Source of the DNA: Gerris lacustris
Taxonomy: Eukaryota > Arthropoda > Insecta > Hemiptera > Gerridae
Length of the DNA: 64,000 bases
Direction of reading: 5' to 3'
NCBI GenBank assembly: GCA_951217055.1
Contig: OX578278.1
Location: 45,583,574-45,647,573 of the forward strand
Each line of letters opens with the position of its first letter. The first letter of the stretch is position 1. Under the pieces are notes generated by a model. That model had not been told where the DNA came from. It ran no database searches and worked only from the letters and a program-made list of their open reading frames with translations. The translations under genes were made by a program, and so were the position numbers. Shown here in pieces: positions 22,378-34,500 of this stretch.

Positions 22378-23468
22378 TGCTTACATCAAAGATAGCTATG
22401 ACTGATTCAATATTCTTCTATCGTCCAGGTTCAAAACCGAGCAACCCGACGGTGTTCAACATATCTCGGCAAAAAGAAGCCCTAGGTGAAATTGATGTTC
22501 TTCTTTTTGCTAATGCTGTGTCTAGGTGCGATACCACATCAGGAGTATATAATCAGGGCAAAATCAAATATATTACAACCCTCAAGAACAATCTAGACTT
22601 GAGGGCTACAGTAACAGTGTTTAATCTGCCCTCAGCCTCTAAAGAAGACATTCTATTACAGAAAGAGTGCAAGTCTGAATGAAGTTAGATATTACAGATA
22701 TAATAATATAATATCTAAACAACACATCAATAAAACATTTGACCTGGCATTGATCCCTCCAACCAGCGCATCCGCTTCCCAATACTCGTTTCGAGTATAC
22801 TTACAAGCCCCAACACTGGATGGGCAACATGTTGGAACCAATGCTATGGGGATGGACTCTTAAGAGCAACATGCTAGTCCCGGTGCCTTCGTCAATTCAG
22901 CCAGCACCACCTGAATTACCTGAAACTCGTATCATGCAGCTGTAAGACTGTACACAATGCTTTGTGTACAGTACATTTCCTATTTTGTTGTTAGTATTAA
23001 ATGTAAAATATCTTACTATTATGTAATTATTATGATTAAGATTTGCTTGTAACCCCTTATAAACAATAAAATACTTTCCCTTTTTTATTTCAATTATGTA
23101 CTCTTTAAATAGTGATATTTGCACAAAAATATGCTAGTATTCCCAAGAACCAAAACTTAAAAGGCTTTTTACACCTCTATGGTTGGTCAAAGGGAAAATA
23201 CTATAAGAACCAAATTTATGGATAATTACATAATAAACAATTTTTACTTGAACGTTTTTTCTAAACCTACTAGTTAAGCTAGTCTAAGCAAAAAATGGTA
23301 TTTTGGTCGCCGTTTTCCAAGATGGTGGCTTGAGCACAACTTTTTTTTTTCGGGGACTTTATAGGATTTCAATCAGGATGCCCCATAGATAATTTGTACA
23401 AAGTCTCTTGCTTGTATGAAGCATTTTTGTAAACATCCAATTTTTTGCTTAAAATGACTGGACTATTA

Positions 23469-25745
23469 GTTAATGAGTAATATCATTTTGTCTTAAACAT
23501 TTATTGACATAAATTAAATGTTTCTCTTCATAACACCTATGATATGATACATTTTTAATTTGTCTTATTATTTTGAAAAATGTTTACCACTTGTCCTTTC
23601 AAATTTTTATAATAAGTTCACATTATTATTAGTTTTGGATTGGTGAAATGGTTTTCAAATTTGAATCATAGTTTGATGTTGTAAGCTTTAAATGTTTTAT
23701 ATCATTAATATAAAATTTAAAAAATGTGAAATTAATATACAAAATGTTTGATCTCTTTGAATCGAGTTTTAACTTTTTATTTTTTAAATATTAGTTGGAA
23801 TGGCATGTTTAATTTTATCATCGGTGTAATAAAATTAGTTTTAAATTAACTGTTTCAGCATATCGTTAATAGAAGTACCTAGTATTGCAATTTCCAGTTT
23901 GTTCTTCTTCATTCTTTATGAATTTAAAATTTTTCTGTTTAATTGGACTGTTTGCTTTCATTTTATTAGGAGTAAAAAATGAATGAAAAAAACTTTATTT
24001 CCTGATCTCTAATTTGTAACTACATCTTTTTTTAACTTGCATGTTTTTGCTTATTTTTTTTTTTTTTAATTGTTTTTGTGAAATTTACTTCTGATGAATT
24101 TCAATAGATTTTTGGTGTTATTGTTTACACATTCTAAAAAAAAAATGGGTGCATTAAAAATTCAAATATCAAGTATGAATTAGAGCAATCAATTACCCCC
24201 TATTCAATCAATGAGGGCTCCTCCAGGCCTCTATCATGTCCTGGCTTTCATCATAAAAGTTTTTAAATTTCATATACTTATGTGTTTGTTGTAATCCCCC
24301 TTTTTACTTTTTGTTTTGATATCTCATCTGCAAGACTGATTGTTTATATTTTTTAAAAAATTCTCAGAATAATTGCTTTGTTTGGATCTTGAAGGATGTA
24401 GGTATAGAATGTTTAAAGCAATTTGAGGGCCATATTGGATATTCTTGGCATGGTTTATACGAATATTAGTAAAGGTACTAACTATTGTAATTCCAAATTT
24501 TACATTAAAAGCAAACCCTTGACACCTTAAATTTGCAGTGCAATATTTTGCTAAATTTGCTTTAGCCTGTAAACTGTAATTTAATTTAGCCAATATCAAC
24601 TAAAAGTGTTGTATATTTATTAAGATTTTAGGATCACCTCTTCATAGTTAAGGACTATACTTTGGAGGCCCCCCCCCCATCCCCCTCCAGTCAGGATTTT
24701 TAATATGTGAAGGGCACACCCCTCCCTACTACTACAAAAAAGTAATTGGCTCACGGACTAATATGGAAGAGAAACCAATGGGTGCAGAGGGTTGAAATTA
24801 ATATGTGACCAACATTATGCTAATTGAGACCTACCATCTAAACTTCATCAAAATCATACGAGTAGTTTTTAAGATATAGTAGTTCACAAAAATGTTTACC
24901 TACAGACCGACTGATAGATAGGAATGAAACCAAAAATTTTCCGTGAAATCTGAAATGGATTTATTGGTTCCTCAGAACTATCACAATGCTTCCATTGCCT
25001 TTGGTAACCTTGGAAGCAAAAAATTATAAACAAAATTGCTTGAATAATATTAAATTCTTATTCTAGAAAGAGTAAAAAAGGAAATGCTGATGTTGTTTTT
25101 ATAGACGGAATTGATAAAAAGAAGAATAAGGAACGAGTCAATAACATAATTTAGTGAAACATTAGTTTCTCAGAATTTAGATTACTGTATCTATATGATT
25201 TTACCACACTACAAAAATAATGTTGAATAAACTATGATTTTACTTAGGTGAATTTTAATTAATTTCATGTTTTGTATTCACAACGACCTGCAGGTAGTAT
25301 ACCTAGGCTTTTGTTTCTAAAAGAATTCCTCTTTTTTTAGCTTTATAATTCTTATAAAACTTATTTTTTTAATATAGTCACATAAATACTTTCAATTAAT
25401 ATTCTTTTTTTAAATTTGTTTTTTTCCATTGTTTAAAAGGTGATTCATGTAATGAAGTTCATACTAATACATTATAGGAGGAAGATGGAAGTCAAAATGT
25501 AACTATTTACTTTTTGAGATGGATGGATTTTTAAAAAAATCACAAAATCAATTTTTTCCCCTATCACAAAACTTTCCTCTATAAAATATATTACCAAATT
25601 TGTAAAAAAAAAAAAAAAAAAGTGCTAACTAAACAAATAGAGTAGCTAGTAGTAAATAGTTAAAAGCCCTGTAAAAAATACTGAAAAAAATAATAATAAT
25701 AATAAAATCAATCAAAGAATATAAAGATGTTTATCATGAATGAAA
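23469..25745. other. spacer, one dispersed repeat copy
   Basis: Contains a C10 tract (24669-24678) and a copy of the GAAGCTATGTG repeat family (24764-25022). No gene seen. Confidence 0.5.
24764..25022 (+). repeat. dispersed 'tagcttcc' repeat family, partial copy
   Basis: Shares GGGTTGAAA...TATGTGACCAAC, GACCTACCAT, GTAGTTTTTAAGATAT and the CTTTGGTAACCTTGGAAGC end with copies at 50361-50926 and 51505-51983. Confidence 0.75.
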
Positions 25746-27369
25746 TATAGTATCCCAATACACCACCAGGAGTGGAACTGTACAGATGCAGGAATACCTT
25801 GGCCAAGAACCAGCTAAGAAGGAACAGGAGGCTGTAAACAAAACTTGGACAAGCAAATAAGGTCCAGCTACAAGATAGTTATAAATAAAGAACAATTGCA
25901 GAGGTTCTATTCTCCACCTAGGACCTAAAGAAAATGGCCCAGTAAGGCATTGTGAAAAAAAATGTGATTTTTATTTTATTTTAACTAATACTTTGTTCCC
26001 CTAAGTAAGGCAACTCCCTTACTTTTCACACTATGAACAACTCCTACCTTTTCACAAATTTTACAGAAAAAATTCATTCTTACCACTAAAAACCCAATTT
26101 TTTTGGTATATAAAGCTACTCCTTAGGCATTGCTATCACATATATTCTTGATCTACATACAAAAAAAACATATTCAGCATTTGCCACCCCAGGTGGTACC
26201 AATTACCTTCATTTTCGGCTTTGGCTCATGTACTATATGTGCCTAACATTATTTTTACTCATCCAATATTTAAGAAATTAAGATGGTTTGATGAAAATAG
26301 CCCACAGAATGGCCTTTATTAATTTTAACCATCTCCACTCTTTAAATTTTGCTAATTTTTATTTATGTAAAAAAATTAAACACAATTTTTACATATTTCT
26401 TACAATAATAAGTGGTAATAGTGAAACATCTTGAAAGGACACGAGCTATGCGCCACACTAATTGAGTCCAAACTGTTTTATTTATTTATGGTAGGTTTAA
26501 TGTTTGTTCTCTAATTTACTTTCTTTATTTAAATATATATTTATTCTAGATAAATAGTTTTGAAAATTTGGATTTTAAAAAATTGTTGAGGTTATCCATT
26601 TAAAGCCAATTAAAAAAAAATTCTTAATGAGTGGTACCCAAGATGCTGGAGAATGGTGATAATCTCAATAATAATATATTTACATGGGAAAGTTTGTCCA
26701 TTTTTTTTACAATAGCCTCTGCTGTTATTGTAGTATGCATACAAGTACAAAGATTTTTATAGTTTTTAATTTTACTGTCTGCAAAACTAGAATAATTTTC
26801 AAAAACAACGTAAAAAATTGATAAACGAAATACTACTATTCTTTCCCTTTACTACTATTGCACAAATTTTTATTCAGTAGTTGATTTGTTGTTGTTCTAT
26901 AGTCATTTAGTTATTCCTATTATATTTCCTATATTGTTTATTTGCTATGGGTTACTACTGTTATCAATCTGTTGTTTGGTTAGTTGGCTCATTTTAACTA
27001 AAACCAAATTTATTTGGAATTTTACAACTATTATATTTTTTATGAATTTTTAGTAATCTCTAATTCTACCATTAGTTGTTATGTGTTTTTAGGTTCTCTA
27101 ATTGAAAATTTATTGAAGGAAACCCCCAAAAAATGTGATTAGTAATTTATAGGTTTTTGGGAATTCCATTATTTCCTCTTCATCCTAAAAACAATTTTAT
27201 TTTTCTATTATTATATTACATTATTTTCGAATAAGAGTTCATTGTAATAATAAGTAATAGCCAAGAGGGTAGCTAAAATTAAAATTCTGTTTCAGTATTA
27301 AGTACTTGAGAACTAATAGTGTATAAAATCAAATCGAGAGTTGTGGGCTTTGACATCATATCTTCATTC
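25746..27369. other. spacer with possible LINE debris
   Basis: Around 25770-25945 short phrases faintly resemble a LINE ORF C-terminus, too weak to call. 26425-26450 resembles one end of the tagcttcc repeat family. Otherwise nothing. Confidence 0.3.
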
Positions 27370-27575
27370 TTTTCTCCTGCCAGTCCCCTTGTTATCTTCT
27401 GCATCACCCCAGATGCTCTTAGGTTTTCCAGTCTGCATCACCCCAGATGCTCTTAGGTTTTCCAGTCTGCATCACCCCAGATGCTCTTAGGTTTTCCAGT
27501 CGTCCTTGTCTTAAGGTTCTTTTGCAGTAGCCTCCTTTCATCCATCATGTCTCAGCCACCTTCATCTTTGCAAGA
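27370..27575 (-). pseudogene. LINE reverse-transcriptase C-terminal relic
   Basis: On the minus strand from about 27553 it reads MMDERRLLQKNLKTRTTGKP then KSIWGDAEDNKGTGRRKE. This resembles the 'RMDEERL--K-L----GKR--GRP--RW-DDVE-D' tail common to insect non-LTR retrotransposons. No RT catalytic motif is left nearby. Contains the triple 34-bp repeat. Confidence 0.5.
27401..27501. repeat. 34-bp tandem repeat, three copies
   Basis: GCATCACCCCAGATGCTCTT followed by AGGTTTTCCAGTCT, three identical units (the last lacks its final base). Confidence 0.95.
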
Positions 27576-29245
27576 TTTTGACAAATAATGTCACAGTATT
27601 GTTTCTTACATAACACCTTTTCCATCTAAAGTCTAAAACATTAATAGACGTTGATCCTCATATTTCCCTGACCCTGACCCTGACATATTTTGTTTCAAAG
27701 ATTATTATGTTGTATGAGTATTAGTGAGGGTCTACATTTCTCCTCCAAGGGTTTGGTAAATTAAACACTAAGTCTTCCTTCGATGCTAAATTATACTTAA
27801 TCAGCCTTAAGTTAGCGTAGTAAGCCCTATTTCCTACATCTATTCTGCACAAAATGTTTGATTTTACATTGTTGCAGTGAAAACAAACTCATTAACCAGT
27901 TCTAGTTGCCTTCCCTGGTCTGCTGATATTTTCATATTATTGGTTAATATATTTATTTGCTATAACTTTGTAAGAAAGTAGTTAATTAATTTTTTTATTT
28001 ACTTTTTTTTTATTTTTTTTTTTTTATTAAAACTACCTACTTCTTTATTAAAATTTAATTATTTTCATCACATGTATAAATATTCGCCAAATTTCACTGT
28101 TAGAATTAAAAATATCATAATAATAAATATTTTATAACAGTAAATACATTTCAACATTAATTTTGTATTGAAAAATATTTGTATTAACAATTCCAAAAAA
28201 AAAAATTAAAATCTTGCAATCAAATAAATAAAATATTTTTGCACATTCGGCAATCAAATAATAAAGAAAATATATTAATAATTCCCCTAAATTTAAAGCT
28301 ATATTAATAAAATAAAGCTTATTTTTAAAATTTTAAATCTTAGCTGAAGTATTATTAATAAATTAATGTTGAAAACAAATAAATAAAAATCACTTTAAGA
28401 AAATATTTGTAGAATTTATTGTGTCCTACAAAAACAATAATTATTTTGTATGTATATATTATAAATCACTTTATACTGAAGACATTATTGTTCCGATTAT
28501 TGGATTTTTGAGAGTATTGTTAAATAATATTCTCACATTTTTTACAATAATTATTGTCATTTGTGAACAGTGTTTTTATTTATGTATTGTAAAATGTTTT
28601 ATTTTAATCTATAAACTAAAATGTATCTTTTTCTTGTCAAGATATAAAATCAAGAATAAAAAAAAGTGATTGTATATTTTATATTATTTTAAAATTAAGT
28701 AAATAAATAATTATCAGCCAGATTTAAATATTTTACTTTGTAATTAATATTTCATTTTCAAATTATTTTCTTTGTTTACCATATACATACTCGTATTTTG
28801 CTTCCGAGCTTACCGAAGGAATTTTCTTTTTTCATGCTTTTTAATTTTTTTTTGAACTTACGAAACAAATGTTCATATTGTGATGTGATTTATACCAAAT
28901 TAGTTGTTAAGCTATGTAAGAAATAAATCGTACTTAGCAATTTTATGTACAAAGAAAAAAATTAGAACAGATAATTTTTATATTGAAAATTGAGTTTAAA
29001 TTATTATAGTTATTTTTTTAATATAAACCATCATTCTGAGTCCAAAAGGAATTAGAAGAATCATTTTTTCGATAGTTTTTACTCTATTTAGGAAATTCTC
29101 ACAAATAGCCAATTTACTATAATATAACTAAAATGAAGTAATTTTTAATCATCCCTTCACGACCCACCAAAAAAGAAAAAGATTTAAAAAAAATATATAT
29201 TTATTTATTTATTTATATATTTAGCTATATTTCGCCCAAAACCGC

Positions 29246-29248
<3 letters not shown>
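27576..29248. other. AT-rich spacer, nothing recognised
   Basis: No coding signal. A short fragment of the tagcttcc family end (GCTTCCGAGCTTACCGAAGG) lies at 28801-28820. Confidence 0.5.

Positions 29249-29342
<94 letters not shown>
29249..29342. repeat. (AT)47 microsatellite
   Basis: Uninterrupted AT dinucleotides. Confidence 0.98.
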
Positions 29343-29570
29343 CATTTTAAAGCTAAGATTTTATTACTACGTATACTTAAATTATCTTCTTGAGAATATT
29401 TCGACCTTTAAAAATTTCGCTAAATAATTAACAAATTATTGCTTGCAGTGTTCAATTAGTTGAGTAGTTTGGTCTGAAAGAGATTAAAAGGCTCACGTGT
29501 GAATACCTTTTCTTGCTAAAATCATAGTAAAGTTATTTATTTTTAACGATTAGATTTAAAATTAAAATTC

Positions 29571-29838
29571 TTGGACAGAAATCCGTTTCAGACAATCAGG
29601 GAACATTTATGTTCTCGTTTCTTCTGTCTTTAACATTTTTGCGAACCACCATATCTTAAAAACCACTCGTCTACCAATTTTAATGAAATTTGGATGGTAG
29701 GACATAATTTTCCCACTGTTGGACCCATATCAATCGTCTACGCAAATTTAATATTGCTTTCAAATAAGTGTGACCCCACTTGGAATCGAAATCTCTTGTG
29801 ACCATCAATAATAAAACGAGAGGAAGCTATGTGCCACA
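29571..29838 (-). repeat. dispersed 'tagcttcc' repeat family copy
   Basis: Minus-strand copy with AGAAATCCGTTTCAGACAT-like start, ATATCTTAAAAACCAC, TGGTAGGACATAATT and the GAGGAAGCTATGTGCCACA end. Confidence 0.8.
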
Positions 29839-30139
29839 AAAATTGGCAGCCTACTTTTAAATCTTTTAAAATTAATTATTAAAAATAATTAACTTTTTTA
29901 CAAAATGCTTATTTACTTAATCGTGACCTCTTCTACTGCATGGCATATAGGTTGTCCCAAAATATTTTCCAAGTTTCCTCTAAATTATTTGTAGAATAGG
30001 AATAGTCCAGGTAAATTCCTCTACTTTGTTCCTGTAAAGATCTTGAAGTTCTTCCTCTCTAAGAATCCAGCATTTTATCCTTTTATTATTTATTGTTTCC
30101 TCTTCCTCAAGTCTTTCTTCTGGATATTGCAATTTTTGA

Positions 30140-30535
30140 TACTAGCAAAAATGAGGTCCTATAGCGGTTTCATATCCCTTGGTAGATTTTCCTACTCTGC
30201 AACAATTTAGATCTCCCATAATCATTGCTTCATATCTCTACTATTATCTACGGTGTTGTGTAAAGTCTCGAAAAGAGCGTGTCTTTATTTTCTGCTTGAT
30301 CATCGTCGTTGGCTTCGTCTGCAATTATTATTGGTAGGGTTCGTTTATTCCATTTTAGTTTTTAAAAAGTTACGTTCAACGTTCATAATTATTCTTTCGT
30401 TTATAAACTTCCATTCTGTGATAAACGTCTTGGTTGCATTGTCGATTAGGGCAGCAACTCCGCCTCTGGCTCTTGCTTCAATAGATCCTGAATATAGTAG
30501 GATGAATCTATCTTCTAGTTTCTTACATCCTTGAC
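30140..30535 (-). pseudogene. LINE endonuclease (AP-type) domain relic
   Basis: Minus strand: ARGGVAALIDNATKTFITEW, INERIIMNVE, then frame-shifted DEANDDDQAENKDTLFSRLY and MIMGDLNCCRVGKSTKGYET. GDLN-xx-VG with a following GYET is the GDFNAxVG motif of the apurinic/apyrimidinic endonuclease of non-LTR retrotransposons; RGGVA and INERII precede it in the usual order. Several frameshifts and stops. It could belong with the RT-tail relic at 27370-27575 (same strand, expected order), but no RT is visible between them. Confidence 0.75.
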
Positions 30536-30597
30536 CCTTCCTTCTTCCTTTTACAATAATTTGAATAACCTTACAGACAAATGTTTAAAAATTTGTT

Positions 30598-31036
30598 GCT
30601 TCTGAGCTTATCGAAGGTAACGGAAAACGGAATCCAAACATTTATTGACAGAAGTCATCAGGGGACTTTGTAGTCTTGTGTCTATTTGTCGTTAAGCTTA
30701 AAAACTACTCATCCTATTTTGATAAAATTTGTAGGATTTCTCATGGTTAGTCAACTGTAGGTCCTTTATAAATTTCTACTCATATTGCTTTCTCTTCCGC
30801 ACAAACCCTTTTTTTTATTTACACATAATATGTCTTAAATATTACTCATCGACTCATCCTATTTTGAAACAATGGCGATGGTTTGTCGAAGGTTGCCTTT
30901 AGGTTGTCCTACACTTATTTTAACTTTCTGCGTAAATTTGATATTGCATAAAAATAGATGTGACCCCACTGGGAATCGATACAGATCCAAATATTATTTC
31001 ATCATTCGTCTAATAATAGGCCACAGGCCACACAAA
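30598..31036 (-). repeat. dispersed 'tagcttcc' repeat family copy
   Basis: Starts GCTTCTGAGCTTATCGAAGG, with AGCTTAAAAACTACTCATCC, ATTTGATATTGCATA and TGTGACCCCACTGGGAATCG, the last also found at 29771-29790. Confidence 0.75.
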
Positions 31037-31243
31037 CAATTTTATGTTTACTATTGTTTTTGGTTTTTTTTTTATACCTTTATTTTGTAAAACATAAAAG
31101 ATCTTGAATTCAAATCAATAAATTACGGAAAAAAGCTTAAGTGTTGAAGAAGACTCGTTTTGAATTTCTTATGAAACCATATAAAAAGGTACTAAAAAGG
31201 AAACGTCGAGTGCATTTATTTTACATAATTACAGGCTATCAAA

Positions 31244-31570
31244 CAACATCCTCATTCAACAGTAGAATAGATGAAGAGGGTATGGGAGTTGGTAAAAACA
31301 AAGTGGTTTTATTTTGGCTTCGGAAAGCGGAAGGACCTTTGGCCGGGAGCTGTGGCTGGGATTAAGGAGGTGGTTCGGGGGGTGTTATGACTGGGCTGTA
31401 CATCGTATAGTTGTGTATACGGCGAGTACAGGGAAGCGAAACTAAGTGACCTTGTCTCGTAGCAAGGTGAACCTGACTCTACAAACACTAGACAGAAAAT
31501 AAGGAGGGGATCCGCCCTCATTGGTACCTACAGTCTCCAAACAACCGTCACCTATTCAACACTTCTTATC
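31244..31570 (+). other. GC-richer, exon-like segment of unknown nature
   Basis: TTTACATAATTACAG precedes and GTAAGT follows a ~327-bp stretch that is distinctly richer in G+C than the flanks. Short ORFs in it (31141-31365 plus, 31309-31521 minus) have no motif I know. It could be a non-coding or 5' UTR exon, or old transposon DNA. Confidence 0.3.
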
Positions 31571-34500
31571 TGTAAGTTAATTACTCCATTCTTCATATTA
31601 TCGACAGTACAAACTTTTATTTATGTTTTAGGACCGTTCTTGTGATAACTTAATTTAAAAGTGATATACTTGTCTTCCTTATAATCTTACATTTTTAAGA
31701 CATACCTTTATCATGGTACTTATTCTATGTTATCAATTTGATAATCAAACGGGTTGCAAGCTCTTTAAAAATAAAATAAATATATAAATGTACAAGAAGA
31801 ATAACGTTATAAATTTATTTTTTCAAAGCATCGTAGCTTTCATTTATAGGTCCTAAAAATTAAATAACAAATAAAAGCAGACGAGATCGTGATAAATGAC
31901 GAAAATAATTTCAAAAAAATTTAGAAGCAAAGAATTTTACTATCGGAGTCGAGCATATTGTTTTGAAGCATCTGAGTCTTCTGAAATTAAAATTTTGCGG
32001 CTTATAATGAGATTTTGACTTAGTCAACTTTACTGCATGCATCTTGCTTCAACTTGTGCTAAAAATACCGTTGAATTTATTTTGTAATGAAATAAAAATT
32101 TAATGCATTACCTACTATAAATAAATTGTAACAAATCAACACAGTCAAGAAACAAATTAAGCTGTGAATAGCAAACTCTTTTAGGTAGGTTTTTATTTGC
32201 AAATTAAAAGACGCTAGATTTTTATTGGAAATTATTATCATAATTTTGGGCATTATAAATTGAAATGTCGAGTCAAACAAATGATACCTACTCAATGTAT
32301 AAAAAAACATGTTAGTTTGTCGAAAGCAATTAATACTTTTAACTCATATTTATCGGACCCCCCCCCCCCCCCCCCGCCGCTCGTTGTTGACCCAGCTTCG
32401 CCGTATAAATGAGTAGCTGCTTATGTGAAGTGGTGACTAAATGGTTGTGTATGCCAATTATAAGGTTTATACAGCTGATAGAGTGATACACTAACCCCGT
32501 GTCATCCATTACATAAATAATAGTTTTATAAGCCCTTTGGCAGCCCTAGGCCCTCCTCGGTCTGTTATGCCATGTTAGTTACAGATTTAGTTTCTTAGTT
32601 ACTTGATTTTTATTGAAAATTATTATAATAATTTTGGACATTATAAACTGAAAAATCGAGTCATCCTGAATTGATTAATCATTCACCATATTAAATGGTA
32701 AATTTAAAATTATATTTTCATTCCTTGTTAGTTTTTAATAAGCTGGGAGTAGCTTAGCAAATCGAATCAAGCTAAAACGAAACATTATATTGTTATTCTG
32801 ATTCTTTAAAAACACGATATTGTTTTCCCTTTTACTCTTTAAACTATCAAACGTTTGATATTTTTAGTCTATCTTGGAATTTATTAGTTATTATCAGGCC
32901 AAGTAAAAGTTTTTCCACGTAATTATCTGTTTAGGTGGACTCCTAGGGTGGTTCAAGGTTTTTGAAACACTAATTTAGTCATAAATAATAATAATAAAAA
33001 AATAAAAATAAACGCCGGAATATCTCAGAACCTTATCGGTTCCGTTCATTGTTCATTTAACAGTTCTTATAATGTCCTTCTTGTTGCTTCTTGAATACTA
33101 ATTATTAATAAGATCACTTTCAGTTTTTGCTTCTTAAGCTTCCTTAATTTATAAACACTAAAAAGAACACCTTAGGTTTTTTATATGTAAGCTCTTGGTC
33201 CTGTTTTATAATACCAACTTTAGGTATTTGCTATAAAATCTTCCTTAGAACTGTAAAAACACGGTTGGTGTTTGGTATTTTAGCTTCCTTAAGTGCCCTG
33301 TTCATAAAGGAGCCTGGTTCGCTGATCTCGGTTCGCCGAACTAAGTTCTAACCTGATAGAATACCAAGTTCATCACGAACATAGCTCGTTACTCCTCCAC
33401 ACTCATGTGAAATTAGTTCTTGCGAACTGAGATCGGTGGATCAGGTTCCCATGTGTGTATGCCGGTTTAGATTCTTAAAGGAACGGTAAAAACAAGATAG
33501 GTGTTTGCTATTTAGTTTATAAACCTCGAGACAATCAACAGCAAGAAGATCTGCGACAATTTGTAGTACCTATGTTGTAACTGTGTGTAATTGTAATTCG
33601 TGCATCCTTTTATTAGCATGGAATTTTCTTGGTATCACAAACTGCAATTAAAAATTAAATATTCATGAGAATTGTTTTTAGTCTTCTATTCATATTTTTG
33701 GACCCATACAAAACTTTTTCCGGGATAAAGAAAAAAATAGATTTTTAAAATGCAAGCAAGGCCGATCAGTGTAACAACTTCACTAAATTTGAATAGCCTA
33801 GGTGCAGTAGGGTGTTATTTTTATGGACTGATTTCAAGCTTAATTTACATAATATAGGAATGTAGTGAGGAATATGAAAAAAAGCAATACATTGAATTCA
33901 GTCGTCGTTAGACAACCAAGACTATAATTAACATTTTAATCCAAAAAAAAAAAAAAAAACAACTTCATTGATTGGCAAAACTAAAAATGTAATAAAAAAT
34001 AAGAATCCTAGTGCTACCTTACCGGACTTTGTTTTCTATTTATGTAACTAAATGTGCTTAGAAAATAACAGGTCTAATTGTAGAACTGAAGCCATAATTA
34101 TTTATTTTATTTGGTTGTCACGGAGTTATACTCAAAATACTAAAACCTTGAAGAGACTGCTCAAAATATTAAAAAAAAACCTCAATCTATGAAAGTAAGA
34201 GGTTTATACGATCGCTATATTGTTCCCCCGTTACCCAACAGTTCCGAGGTTGTTCGCTCAAAAACAGTAATTTTCATAAAGGTATCATCTTCGACTTCCT
34301 CGACAGTTTATTGACCCCTAGACGTTTTGTTACATTAGCAAGAACGGTCCTAACCATTTTATTATTTACTTGTATGCATGCCTTATTTCAAAAATGTAAT
34401 AATTTAGATATTTTCAAATTAAATTAGTTGTTAATAAATATTTTATCCGGACATAATACATACTATGATATTTAATGTCATTATTTGCATACGAAAACAT

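Larger units (their letters stand above)
20929..22930 (+). pseudogene. relic of transposon protein with XPG/PIN-like and CDTTS motifs
   Basis: Scattered over three frames are pieces in the order of a widespread transposon-borne protein: CIYVIDGGHLLHSIIWPRPA (near 20981), CTIVFNGCPNKP (frame-shifted, near 21097), FLSN and LDADCLIVSTAIDRA (near 22088), VVVVGQDTDLLVLLT (shifted, near 22150), IFFYRPG, VLLFANAVSRCDTTSGVYNQ (near 22498), IPPTSASASQYSFRVY and WGWTLKSNMLVPV (near 22840). Acidic residues in VIDGG, DAD and QDTD are as expected of XPG/FEN-type nucleases. At least three frameshifts, internal stops, a pogo-type MITE (21313-22073) and a hAT-type MITE (22193-22377) break it. The Cys-rich tail seen in relatives is not visible. 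Dead gene; no host function implied. Confidence 0.75.
20497..23465. mobile_element. 3-kb TIR DNA transposon (Academ-like by inference)
   Basis: TAGTCCAGTCATTTTAGG opens and AAAATGACTGGACTA closes the element. The inverted match continues about 300 bp on each side (GGGGCATCCTGATTG, AAGTTGTGCTTAAG, GGCCAACCACAGAGG). TTA flanks both ends (20494-20496, 23466-23468). It carries one broken ORF with XPG/PIN-like motifs. A 3-bp TSD plus an XPG-like protein is what is described for the Academ superfamily; this is an inference from memory of that family. Confidence 0.85.

Noticed and set aside
22203..22682. 159-codon ORF as a real gene
   Set aside because: Its first third is the hAT-type MITE; only the later part belongs to the relic transposon protein, which is broken elsewhere.
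25770..25945. LINE ORF C-terminus on plus strand
   Set aside because: Only weak phrases (for example KEQ-AVNKTW, TIAEVLFST) with stops; could not be separated from chance.
27401..27501. CRISPR-like array
   Set aside because: The three 34-bp units are directly adjacent with no spacers, in a eukaryotic LINE relic.
30253..30534. 93-codon plus ORF
   Set aside because: Antisense shadow of the LINE endonuclease relic on the minus strand.
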